DNA of 20,229 bases, taken from positions 1 to 20,229 of the forward strand of contig CAYXVB010000059.1 in the NCBI GenBank assembly GCA_964467785.1. The letters run 5' to 3'. This document shows positions 1-6,165 of this stretch, piece after piece. Under the pieces are notes generated by a model, which was not told the origin of the DNA, did not search any database, and saw only the letters and a list, made by a program, of their open reading frames with translations. This DNA comes from CAYXVB01 sp964467785 (GTDB lineage Bacteria > Bdellovibrionota > UBA1018). Position numbers and translations under genes: made by a program. The stretch's first letter is position 1; every line of letters starts with the position of its first letter.

Positions 1-923
1 TCACGAAGGAGCTGGAGGATGCTGTGCTGGTCGGTGGCGCCTACCGCCGCGAGCGGGGTAAAGCCCTTGCCGTCTTTGCCCAGGCTTTCGCCCCAGAGCT
101 GGACCCACCACAAGCCAATCGATCGCAGGCGGGTCGAATAGGGCCTGCAGACATGTGTAGGATACGGCTTGGCCTTACGCACGAGATCCGCGCCGATGAT
201 GAGCAGCGCGTTTTTTTCCACGAGCGTTTTTTCGCAATAGTCCCGGACCTGTCGGGCGCCGTTGAGGAAGTCTGGGACTGAAAGGCCCGCCAAAGCCGCC
301 GCGAAGAGGCCGACCGGCGTGAAAATGCTGAAGCGTCCGCCCACAGTCGGGGCGATGGGCAGGGTAGTGATGGCTTCCTCTCTGGCCCAGGCCCGTAGGT
401 CGCCTTTTTCTGGATCGGTAATGGCGATCAAATGGGTTGTCCAGCGGGGGCGGCCAAGCCACTCCTGGGCAATCAGGAACTGGGCGATCGTTTCGAAGGT
501 AGTGCCCGATTTGGTCACGACGCAAACGAGCGTCGTCTCGGGATCGAGCCGCGCGAGCGTGGTTTTGCAGTCGAGCGGATCGGGATTTTCAAGGAAGTGG
601 AATCGAATGCCGGAATTTGCCCGTTCCGTCAGGGCCTGCAGCAGGCTCAGCGGCCCAAGTGCGCTGCCGCCGATGCCCAGGAAAAGACAGTCCGTGAACT
701 GCTTGCGGTCGAGAATCCTCTGGGCGAGTTCGCGGCACTCCGCTTCGTTGGAAATCGCGCCGTCCACCGGGGCGTCATAAAAACCGATTTCCTTTGAGAC
801 GAAACGATTGCGGGTGGACTGCCAGGCTTGGGCGAGCACCGACGGGTCGGTGACCTGCGCTTTGAGATGCGTCCAGTCCAAAGTCAGGGGCGAGGCGCCG
901 ATTTTTGCCGCGGTGACGCTCAT
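1..923 (-). CDS. pgi: glucose-6-phosphate isomerase, C-terminus cut by window edge
   Basis: Interconverts glucose 6-phosphate and fructose 6-phosphate in the cytoplasm (glycolysis and gluconeogenesis). The minus-strand frame is open from the ATG at 923-921 to the window edge, giving 307 residues. Family motifs appear in the right order: GIGGSALGP (83-91, sugar-phosphate-binding SIS loop), KSGTTFET (138-145), GGRFS (195-199), WGESLGK (277-283, with the catalytic-base Glu at 279) and a TDQHS motif near 297-301. The spacing fits the shorter Bacillus-type isomerases (about 400-450 aa) better than the 549-residue E. coli type, so roughly 100-150 residues should lie outside. The start overlaps the stop of the upstream acyl-CoA dehydrogenase as ATGA, implying translational coupling. 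Pairing with an acyl-CoA dehydrogenase is unusual. Identification is very secure; only the end is missing. Confidence 0.95.
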   Translation of the reverse strand, partial: MSVTAAKIGASPLTLDWTHLKAQVTDPSVLAQAWQSTRNRFVSKEIGFYDAPVDGAISNEAECRELAQRILDRKQFTDCLFLGIGGSALGPLSLLQALTERANSGIRFHFLENPDPLDCKTTLARLDPETTLVCVVTKSGTTFETIAQFLIAQEWLGRPRWTTHLIAITDPEKGDLRAWAREEAITTLPIAPTVGGRFSIFTPVGLFAAALAGLSVPDFLNGARQVRDYCEKTLVEKNALLIIGADLVRKAKPYPTHVCRPYSTRLRSIGLWWVQLWGESLGKDGKGFTPLAAVGATDQHSILQLLR

Positions 924-2071
924 TTCTGGGATCCCCCGCGGGTGGTGAGAGCCCGGCCGATGACCAGCCGCTGGATTTGATTCGTGCCTTCGACAATTTG
1001 CATGACCTTGGCCTCTCGCATGTATCGCTCCACCGGGAACTCTCGGGTGTAACCCGAGCCGCCAAGCACCTGGACGGCGTCGGTGGTGACTTTCATCGCC
1101 ATATCCGTAGCGAAAAGTTTGGCCATCGCGGCCTCCGTGGAAAAGGGTTTGCCTTCATCCTTGAGCGCGGCCGCGCGTCGGACCAGCAGGCGTGCCGCGT
1201 CCAACTGAGTGGCCATGTCGGCCAGCAGGAACGAGACCCCTTGGAATTCTGCAATCGGCTTGCCGAACTGCTCGCGAAGCTGGGCGTGTTTGATCGCTTC
1301 GTCGAGAGCGGCGCCGGCGATCCCGCAGGCGGCCGCGCCAATGGTGATCCTTCCGCTGTCGAGGGCGGTCATGGCGATCTTGAAGCCTTCGCCTTCTTCG
1401 CCGATCCGGTTTGCCACCGGGATGCGCATGTCGTGAAAGGCGAGCTCCATCGTATGCGAAGTGCTCCAGCCCATCTTTTTTTCGCGCTTGCCAAGCGCAA
1501 AGCCGGGCGTGCCTTTTTCCACGATGAAGGCAGATACGCCCTTGGGTCCAGGTCCGCCGGTGCGGGCCATCAGGATCATCGTGTCGGCGATATCGCCTTG
1601 GGTGATCCATTGCTTGGTTCCGTTGATGACGTAGTGATCGCCTTCGCGACGGGCGGTCGTGCGCAGACTGCCCGCGTCGGAGCCGGCACCCGCTTCCGAG
1701 AGGCCGAACGCGCCGATGGCTTTGCCCGAGGCGAGCGGGGGGATGTACTTTTTTTTCTGCGCATCAGTGCCAAAGAGATTGAGGATCACCTGAGGCAGGC
1801 CCGTCACGGCGACGCTGATGGCGTAGCCGGCGTTGCAGGCGGCGAGCTCCTCGATGACGGTCGAGTATTCGCTGTAGCCCAGGCCCGCGCCGCCGTACTC
1901 TTCGGGCAGCGGGATGCCGGTGAGCCCGAGTTCGCCGAGTTTCGCGATCAACTCAGGGCGAAAACGCTCTTCTTCCTCGTCCTTTTCGATGAGGGGCCAG
2001 AGCTCTTTTTGGGCGAAGCGACGGGTCAGGCTGCGAAGTTCGGCCTGCATCTCGGTATCTGCGAATGACAT
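920..2071 (-). CDS. acyl-CoA dehydrogenase, short-chain (butyryl-CoA dehydrogenase) type
   Basis: FAD-dependent enzyme that introduces the alpha,beta double bond into a short-chain acyl-CoA and passes electrons to ETF. The 383-residue length is typical. The first family signature is GLSEAGAGSD, the flavin-site WITQG motif follows, then QFGKPIAEFQ, and the C-terminus has VLGGSGYTREFPVERYMREAK followed by VEGTNQIQ. The Glu of EGTNQIQ (about residue 361) sits where butyryl/short-chain dehydrogenases carry the catalytic base, which separates this paralogue from the isovaleryl type at 11614-12768. The ATG at 2071 has no Shine-Dalgarno sequence. A TTTACG...TATTGT promoter-like pair with a 17-nt spacer ends 9 nt before it, so a leaderless mRNA is possible. 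The stop overlaps the pgi start. Exact substrate is not determined by sequence; a bcd-like role is likely. Confidence 0.93.
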   Translation of the reverse strand: MSFADTEMQAELRSLTRRFAQKELWPLIEKDEEEERFRPELIAKLGELGLTGIPLPEEYGGAGLGYSEYSTVIEELAACNAGYAISVAVTGLPQVILNLFGTDAQKKKYIPPLASGKAIGAFGLSEAGAGSDAGSLRTTARREGDHYVINGTKQWITQGDIADTMILMARTGGPGPKGVSAFIVEKGTPGFALGKREKKMGWSTSHTMELAFHDMRIPVANRIGEEGEGFKIAMTALDSGRITIGAAACGIAGAALDEAIKHAQLREQFGKPIAEFQGVSFLLADMATQLDAARLLVRRAAALKDEGKPFSTEAAMAKLFATDMAMKVTTDAVQVLGGSGYTREFPVERYMREAKVMQIVEGTNQIQRLVIGRALTTRGGSQK

Positions 2072-2091
2072 AGGTGGGGCACAATAACCCG

Positions 2092-2117
2092 CGAGGGTCT
2101 CCGCGTAAAGGCCCTCG
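2092..2117 (-). terminator. hairpin between speH and acyl-CoA dehydrogenase
   Basis: Inverted repeat with a 9-bp stem (CGAGGGTCT pairing with AGGCCCTCG, including one G-T wobble) and an 8-nt loop, in the 99-bp gap downstream of speH. No T tract follows on the minus strand, so it is at best a weak or factor-assisted terminator. It could instead be an attenuator or operator, since it overlaps the promoter-like elements for the acyl-CoA dehydrogenase gene. Confidence 0.35.
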
Positions 2118-2170
2118 CCCCGCCCGATGTGCGGATGCCGATCGTCATATTGAAGTCGGGCGCGATTGCG

Positions 2171-2551
2171 TCAAGGAAGAGGGGAGTCGTCCAACAGACC
2201 GCGCAGGATCTTGGCCGACTTGAATTTTTGCGCGCCAAAAGCGGATTGAAGAACTCTCGGAAGCGCGCTCTCGTCAGGGAGCGAGCCACAGGTAAAGAGA
2301 TCGATTGCCGCAAAGCGGTGTTCCGGCCAGGTATGGATCGCCAAATGGGACTCGGCCAGTACGAGGACTCCGCTGACGCCATAGGGTGAAAACTGGTGGA
2401 AGATGTCGTTGAGGACGGTCAAACCGCATTGATTTGCCGCATCCAGCAACCGCTTGCGGACCGGCGCGATCTCTTCAAGGGAGTTCCTCTCGCATTCGAA
2501 TATCTCGACAAGAAAATGTCGTCCCAAGGGGGATTGATTGGCGGGCTCCAA
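2171..2551 (-). CDS. speH: S-adenosylmethionine decarboxylase proenzyme (class 1B)
   Basis: Cytoplasmic pyruvoyl enzyme making decarboxylated AdoMet, the aminopropyl donor for spermidine synthesis. The 126-residue length matches the short bacterial class. The self-cleavage motif AESHLAIHTWPEH is intact: Ser68 becomes the pyruvoyl group, and His73 and Cys88 keep exactly the Ser+5 and Ser+20 spacing of the Thermotoga enzyme (S63, H68, C83). FHQFSPYGVSG and LFTCG also match the family. The start is TTG at 2551-2549: GAGG (2562-2559) lies 7 nt before it and an in-frame TGA lies three codons upstream, so nothing earlier is possible. It is divergent from the membrane gene at 2613. A candidate partner aminopropyltransferase is at 6162-8456, in a separate transcription unit. 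Confidence 0.95.
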   Translation of the reverse strand: MEPANQSPLGRHFLVEIFECERNSLEEIAPVRKRLLDAANQCGLTVLNDIFHQFSPYGVSGVLVLAESHLAIHTWPEHRFAAIDLFTCGSLPDESALPRVLQSAFGAQKFKSAKILRGLLDDSPLP

Positions 2552-2571
2552 AGTCGGACCTCACTGATTGA

Positions 2572-2602
2572 TGGACAGGACCTCAAGCATTGGCGCTATA
2601 CT
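2572..2602 (+). promoter_or_regulatory. candidate promoter for the histidine-rich membrane gene
   Basis: TGGACA (2572-2577) and TATACT (2597-2602) resemble -35 and -10 boxes with a 19-nt spacer. The -10 box ends only 10 nt before the ATG at 2613 and no Shine-Dalgarno sequence is visible, so transcription would start almost at the start codon. Prediction only. Confidence 0.35.
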
Positions 2603-2612
2603 ATTATGATCG

Positions 2613-3653
2613 ATGTCATTTTTAAAAAGCAATCCCGCTTGGATATTCGGATCCTTCGGCGCGGATCTCCTGGTGCTCGCACTACCCGGCCTCTTGTTCT
2701 GGGTGCTTGTCAAGTCGCTCTCGCCCCTGTTGCCGTCCTGGGTGACGGCCCTCGGGGTCGGGGCAGCTTGGGTGGACGCCGGTCACGTCTACATGACCGG
2801 CTGGAGGTTCCTGGGTTCGCGGGCGGTCAAGGAGCGGATCACACAGGCGCTTTGGGTGAGCGCCATCTTCATCGTCTGCCTCTCCTGGCTTGAAAGTGGA
2901 GTTCCGGGATTCTGGTCCTTGGTCACGTACTTCACCGCTTATCACCACATCCGACAGTTTTACGGTTTCAGTCGCTGGTACGAGCGGCTGAGCGGAGCGA
3001 AATCCCGTTTCGCCTCCAACTTACTGCTCGGCCTGACCTCGTTGCCGTGGATCGGCTTTCACTTCCGGAGTGATCTGGACTTTGGAGGCTTTTATACGGG
3101 ACAGGAGCTGTTTTTACTCCCGAACCCACTGCTCTTGCGCGCCTGCGTTGTTCTTTGGGGCGCGGCACTTCTTGTGTACATCGGGTCGCTGGCGCGGGTC
3201 GCCAAAGACGGACCCCTTCGTGTTCAAGGCTTGATTGGCGTCGTGGCTCCCGCGTTGCTTCAGGGGCTTTGCTTTTTCTTCGGGCGGAACATGGTCGAAG
3301 TCCTCGCGCCGCTGCAGATCGCCCACGGGATTGCCTACAACTGGGTCATCGGGGAGTCGACATTTCGGCTGGGCGCTCTTCGTGCCGGCCGCAAAGCTTG
3401 CCACACGGTCGTCTGGCTCGCGGCGGCGGTACTGGGCACGGTGACTTTGTTTGGGGAAAACGCGGTCGAAAGTTTTGAGTATGGGGTCAATGACGGTCGG
3501 GTCGAAACGAGCCCGGTTTTACTGGCACTCTTGGCGACCCCTTTGATCTGGCACTATTGGGTGGATGGGCGGATTTGGCGGAATCGCGTGCCGGCGATGC
3601 GTGCGATCGTGGGATTTCACGGAAGCCAGTCTTCGCGCTCGAGCCCTGATTGA
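2613..3653 (+). CDS. histidine-rich polytopic inner-membrane protein, unknown function
   Basis: The 346-residue protein has roughly eight hydrophobic segments and no cleavable signal peptide, so it is an integral membrane protein. Polar and aromatic motifs sit at helix ends: DAGHVYMTGWR (55-65), AYHHIRQFYG (109-118), QIAHGIAYNW (235-244) and WHYWVDGRIWR (313-323). Repeated His and Asp residues in or near membrane segments (D55, H58, H111, H112, H238, H314, D318) are the pattern of membrane proteins that bind a metal or heme, but I cannot name the enzyme. The C-terminus is Ser-rich and cytoplasmic-looking. It is divergent from speH (61-bp gap) and convergent with the prepilin pair. I am confident it is a real gene but do not know its function. 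Confidence 0.85.
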   Translation: MSFLKSNPAWIFGSFGADLLVLALPGLLFWVLVKSLSPLLPSWVTALGVGAAWVDAGHVYMTGWRFLGSRAVKERITQALWVSAIFIVCLSWLESGVPGFWSLVTYFTAYHHIRQFYGFSRWYERLSGAKSRFASNLLLGLTSLPWIGFHFRSDLDFGGFYTGQELFLLPNPLLLRACVVLWGAALLVYIGSLARVAKDGPLRVQGLIGVVAPALLQGLCFFFGRNMVEVLAPLQIAHGIAYNWVIGESTFRLGALRAGRKACHTVVWLAAAVLGTVTLFGENAVESFEYGVNDGRVETSPVLLALLATPLIWHYWVDGRIWRNRVPAMRAIVGFHGSQSSRSSPD

Positions 3654-3687
3654 TCTTAGTGTCGATCTTAGTATCGATATTAGTATC
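3652..3687. repeat. three 12-bp tandem repeats at a convergent gene junction
   Basis: Three adjacent 12-bp units, GATCTTAGTGTC, GATCTTAGTATC and GATATTAGTATC, differ by one or two bases. They start within the TGA stop of the plus-strand membrane gene and run into the TTA stop complement (3680-3682) of the minus-strand prepilin. Because the unit is a multiple of three, each copy places a TAA in the same minus-strand frame, giving three in-frame stops in series. Confidence 0.85.
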
Positions 3688-4528
3688 GGTCGTTGACCCC
3701 GTTATTGCACCAGGAACAGAGGTAGATGTTGTTGCCGCCGAGCGCCCCGATCCAGAGCGGAAGGGCAAAGGGCGCGGGACAGAGTGCCGGAGACGTGACG
3801 GTGCCGAGCTGGCTTTGAAAGCAGCGCTTGTCGGGATTGCATCGGGTATCGGGATTTGGGTCGTCGGGATCAAATGCGCCACCGACCGCTTCGCAGGCCG
3901 CGGCGACGGAATCTTTTCCGAAGCAAGTCTTGACCTTCATGTCCGCCAAAGTGACGTTGGCCCGCAAGTCGATCGAGTACTCTGGAAAAACCGGAGTCGA
4001 GGAGGCGGATAGGTCGTTGAAGTTGAGTGCCATCCCCGTCGGAATCAGATAGATCCGGACCGGAAACGTCGAATAGGGCGGGACGGCCTTGTCGAGTTGG
4101 ACTTGTTGGATCGCGTTGCCGAGCCGTCGGATTCGGACCTTGCTCAGGGTGACCTGGGGGGAAGTGGCAGATTTCCAGCCCGCGGTGATCGGCGCGGGCG
4201 AGCCGAAGGCGACGGGGATAGAGATGTCCGCATAGCCCAAAGTCGTGCTGCTCGGATCCATCGATAGCGGGGCGGTGACGGAGGGGACCGCAATTCCGCC
4301 CAGGATGGTTCTGCAAACCAGAGGATCCTCGAGATTGGTCCTGACCGTTGCGATCAGTTTGAGGAAGAGCTCCCGTCGCAGTCGTTCCGTCTGCGATCTT
4401 TGGGCGTTATTGACGACGGAGTACATGGCGCTCAAGGCGAGCGCCACGAGTGCCACGGCCACAAGCACCATGATCAGTGATGCTCCAGTCTCGCCTTGCC
4501 GTCGAACCTTCAAGTGCATTTCATGCAT
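3680..4528 (-). CDS. prepilin-like protein (PilX/GspK-like N-terminus) with cysteine-rich C-terminal module
   Basis: The N-terminus has a basic leader and then GASLIMVLVAVALVALALSA, a type IV pilin-like hydrophobic helix. If cleaved before ASLIM, position 5 is Met, not the usual Glu; loss of Glu5 is known for tip-type minor pilins such as GspK, and PilX-type proteins look similar. The C-terminal half carries cysteines at about 202, 212, 230 and 236 (counted from the ATG at 4528), inside CFGKDSVAAAC and CNPDKRCF, and ends in CSWC. The upstream prepilin has the same cassette. The start is uncertain: ATG 4528 or ATG 4519 both overlap the end of the upstream gene, while the longer 4579 start would give an unlikely leader. 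It probably forms a minor-pilin set with its neighbour, processed by a prepilin peptidase elsewhere. Confidence 0.8.
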   Translation of the reverse strand: MHEMHLKVRRQGETGASLIMVLVAVALVALALSAMYSVVNNAQRSQTERLRRELFLKLIATVRTNLEDPLVCRTILGGIAVPSVTAPLSMDPSSTTLGYADISIPVAFGSPAPITAGWKSATSPQVTLSKVRIRRLGNAIQQVQLDKAVPPYSTFPVRIYLIPTGMALNFNDLSASSTPVFPEYSIDLRANVTLADMKVKTCFGKDSVAAACEAVGGAFDPDDPNPDTRCNPDKRCFQSQLGTVTSPALCPAPFALPLWIGALGGNNIYLCSWCNNGVNDRY

Positions 4529-5361
4529 ATGAAGAATCTGATGACCTGGGTGACGGTGACCGTGCACTTCTTGCCGCAACTCGCGGTAAAGGTCGATATG
4601 GACTCGCCGGTCTGCGAGGCTGTTGCGCCCGCAGGGCAGCTTTGCGCCGAGGTGAGCGGGTTATTGATGGGAACTGCGCAACCGTAGCCCCCGGGGGTGC
4701 AAGTTGCGGTCGTGTAGGCTCCTTCGAAAAAACACTGAGTCGTGGGATTGCAGACGCCCGTCAATGGGTTGAACGTGCTCCCGAGGATCAGGCAAGCCTG
4801 ATCCAGGGTCGCATCAGTCAGGCAGCTCTTGATCTGCCGCGTGCCCGGATCCACCGCCACGGCGATGTCGAAGTAAACCGGGGCCAGATCCCGGTAGGTG
4901 GTTCCGGTCTTGCTTTGCAGGTTCATGGTGATCGTCGCCATCAGCTGGAGCAGGGATGTCCCGGCGACCTTGATTGTCGCCGGCGCGATTCCCTTGTCCA
5001 CGATCGTCAGACTGCTCACGCGCGTCTTGCTTCCGACGGAAGTTCCGCTGTTGATCGGGCTGGCCCCGGAAAAGCCATAGCCGTTGTAGTTTTTCAGCGT
5101 AAAAGGAGCAGGGGCGCCGGCAGCGGGCACGACAGTGTTCAGGAGCGAAGTCGTGCAAAGTCCGTTCGATCTCAGCAGTTTTCCGACCGATGCCGAAAAC
5201 ATGGCCGCTTCGTCCCGGTCGATCACCGTCTGTTGCCATTGCTGGACAGAGGACGTCACCGAGGCGATCATGAGCGCCACCACCCCCAGAATGGCGGAAG
5301 AGATCATGACTTCGACCAACGTAAATCCGGATTGTCGAAGTCTACGCTCGGTCAGCTTCAA
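4510..5361 (-). CDS. type IV prepilin/pseudopilin (PilW/GspJ-like) with cysteine-rich C-terminal module
   Basis: A 283-residue protein with a classical class III signal: short basic leader, Gly12, then FTLVEVMISSAILGVVALM with Glu at mature position 5. Prepilin peptidase should cut and methylate after Gly12. A globular domain follows, then a C-terminal module with cysteines at 180, 190, 204, 210, 221, 228, 242, 262, 266, 279 and 282, including CNPTTQCF and a terminal CMKC. It begins with TTG at 5361; AAGGAG lies 6 nt upstream and supports this start. It overlaps the next prepilin gene by 10-19 bp, implying coupled translation. Likely a minor pilin of a type IV pilus or type II secretion system; the PilW/GspJ assignment rests on size and N-terminus only. 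Confidence 0.88.
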   Translation of the reverse strand: MKLTERRLRQSGFTLVEVMISSAILGVVALMIASVTSSVQQWQQTVIDRDEAAMFSASVGKLLRSNGLCTTSLLNTVVPAAGAPAPFTLKNYNGYGFSGASPINSGTSVGSKTRVSSLTIVDKGIAPATIKVAGTSLLQLMATITMNLQSKTGTTYRDLAPVYFDIAVAVDPGTRQIKSCLTDATLDQACLILGSTFNPLTGVCNPTTQCFFEGAYTTATCTPGGYGCAVPINNPLTSAQSCPAGATASQTGESISTFTASCGKKCTVTVTQVIRFFICMKCT

Positions 5362-5406
5362 TTTGTGCTCCTTGTATCGGCTATCTATAAGAGTATATTA
5401 GTCATA
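5362..5406. promoter_or_regulatory. A+T-rich divergent promoter region
   Basis: The 45-bp gap between the minus-strand prepilin and the plus-strand operon is A+T-rich against the local background. On the plus strand TATATT (5394-5399) ends 7 nt before the ATG at 5407, with TTGTAT (5372-5377) as a weak -35. A second option is TTGTGC (5363-5368) with TATAAG (5386-5391) at a 17-nt spacer. On the minus strand TATAGA lies just upstream of the AAGGAG of the prepilin. Individual hexamers are weak calls; the location of both promoters here is likely. Confidence 0.5.
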
Positions 5407-6165
5407 ATGAAAAAAGTGAAAAAGAATTCAGACCCCTTTCGGAGCCTGATTTTTTTGGGTTTTTTCGCTGTCGTCATCGCGTACTTTCATTTCACCAGCA
5501 GACCTTCAAATTCGTATGTAAATCAAGTTGAAGAATCGTTCCAAAATCAAAATAACTCGCTACCGGCGGAAGTCACGCAGAATCACATGCCGCTTCACGG
5601 AGCGCGGGACTCGATGCCGGCAGGGGGAACTTCCTCGCCCGTGCCGTCGACTTCTCCCTCGTCTCACATGCTGGGAATCCCCGTGGTGGAGGCATCCAAA
5701 GCGGCGGTCGCCTCGTTTGAGCAGAACGCTCGCATGAGCGTCCGGTTGCCGGAGGATCTGAATTTCGTGCCGCTGGACCTTGAGGAGTCCATGGCCTCGA
5801 TCTACGGTTCCAATCCCCACACCAATGTCGCAATGGCGGTGGTAGCCGCGCCGATGGACGCTACTCCATCGCAGGCCGCTCAGTACGTCGCGCAAAATCT
5901 CGGCACCTTTCCGAACACTCGCGGGCATTCCATCAGGAACTGGAGTGCGCCGCAATCCCTCTTGGTCTCCCCGGAGTCGGGTTTGAAACGCGCGACCCTT
6001 TTATCCACCCAGATGGAAAATGGCGAGGCGCTGTACTTGGTGCTCCTCAATCGCTCGGACGGAAGAGGGACCTATTTCTTTCTCGCATCGGGCAAGGACG
6101 GCTACTTCAGTGATAATGAGGATCGCTTCGACGAAGCTTTGAGGAGCTTTAAGGCGCACCGATGA
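5407..6165 (+). CDS. membrane-anchored exported protein of unknown function, first gene of a four-gene operon
   Basis: The 252-residue protein starts with a lysine-rich segment and one hydrophobic helix (13-29). A Ser/Pro/Asn-rich linker (about 30-95) and a compact C-terminal domain rich in beta-type sequence (about 100-250) follow. This is the layout of a single-pass inner-membrane protein with a periplasmic domain. I recognise no domain family. The open frame extends upstream, but that part is antisense to the prepilin gene; the ATG at 5407 right after the A+T-rich promoter is the sensible start. Its TGA overlaps the next ATG (6162) as ATGA, the first of three such junctions in this operon, so its role probably serves the membrane-bound aminopropyltransferase-like protein that follows. 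Confidence 0.82.
   Translation: MKKVKKNSDPFRSLIFLGFFAVVIAYFHFTSRPSNSYVNQVEESFQNQNNSLPAEVTQNHMPLHGARDSMPAGGTSSPVPSTSPSSHMLGIPVVEASKAAVASFEQNARMSVRLPEDLNFVPLDLEESMASIYGSNPHTNVAMAVVAAPMDATPSQAAQYVAQNLGTFPNTRGHSIRNWSAPQSLLVSPESGLKRATLLSTQMENGEALYLVLLNRSDGRGTYFFLASGKDGYFSDNEDRFDEALRSFKAHR

Noticed and set aside
977..2068. Long plus-strand open frame of 363 codons
   Set aside because: It is the antisense shadow of the acyl-CoA dehydrogenase, whose protein matches its family throughout; the shadow protein has no recognisable motif.
4529..4579. Longer start for the second prepilin at 4579
   Set aside because: It adds a His-rich 17-residue stretch unlike a prepilin leader and lies deep in the upstream gene; 4528 or 4519 gives a normal short leader.
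4477..5406. Upstream extension of the exported-protein frame to 562 codons
   Set aside because: The extra 310 codons lie opposite the prepilin gene and precede the A+T-rich promoter region; the start at 5407 gives a normal signal-anchor.
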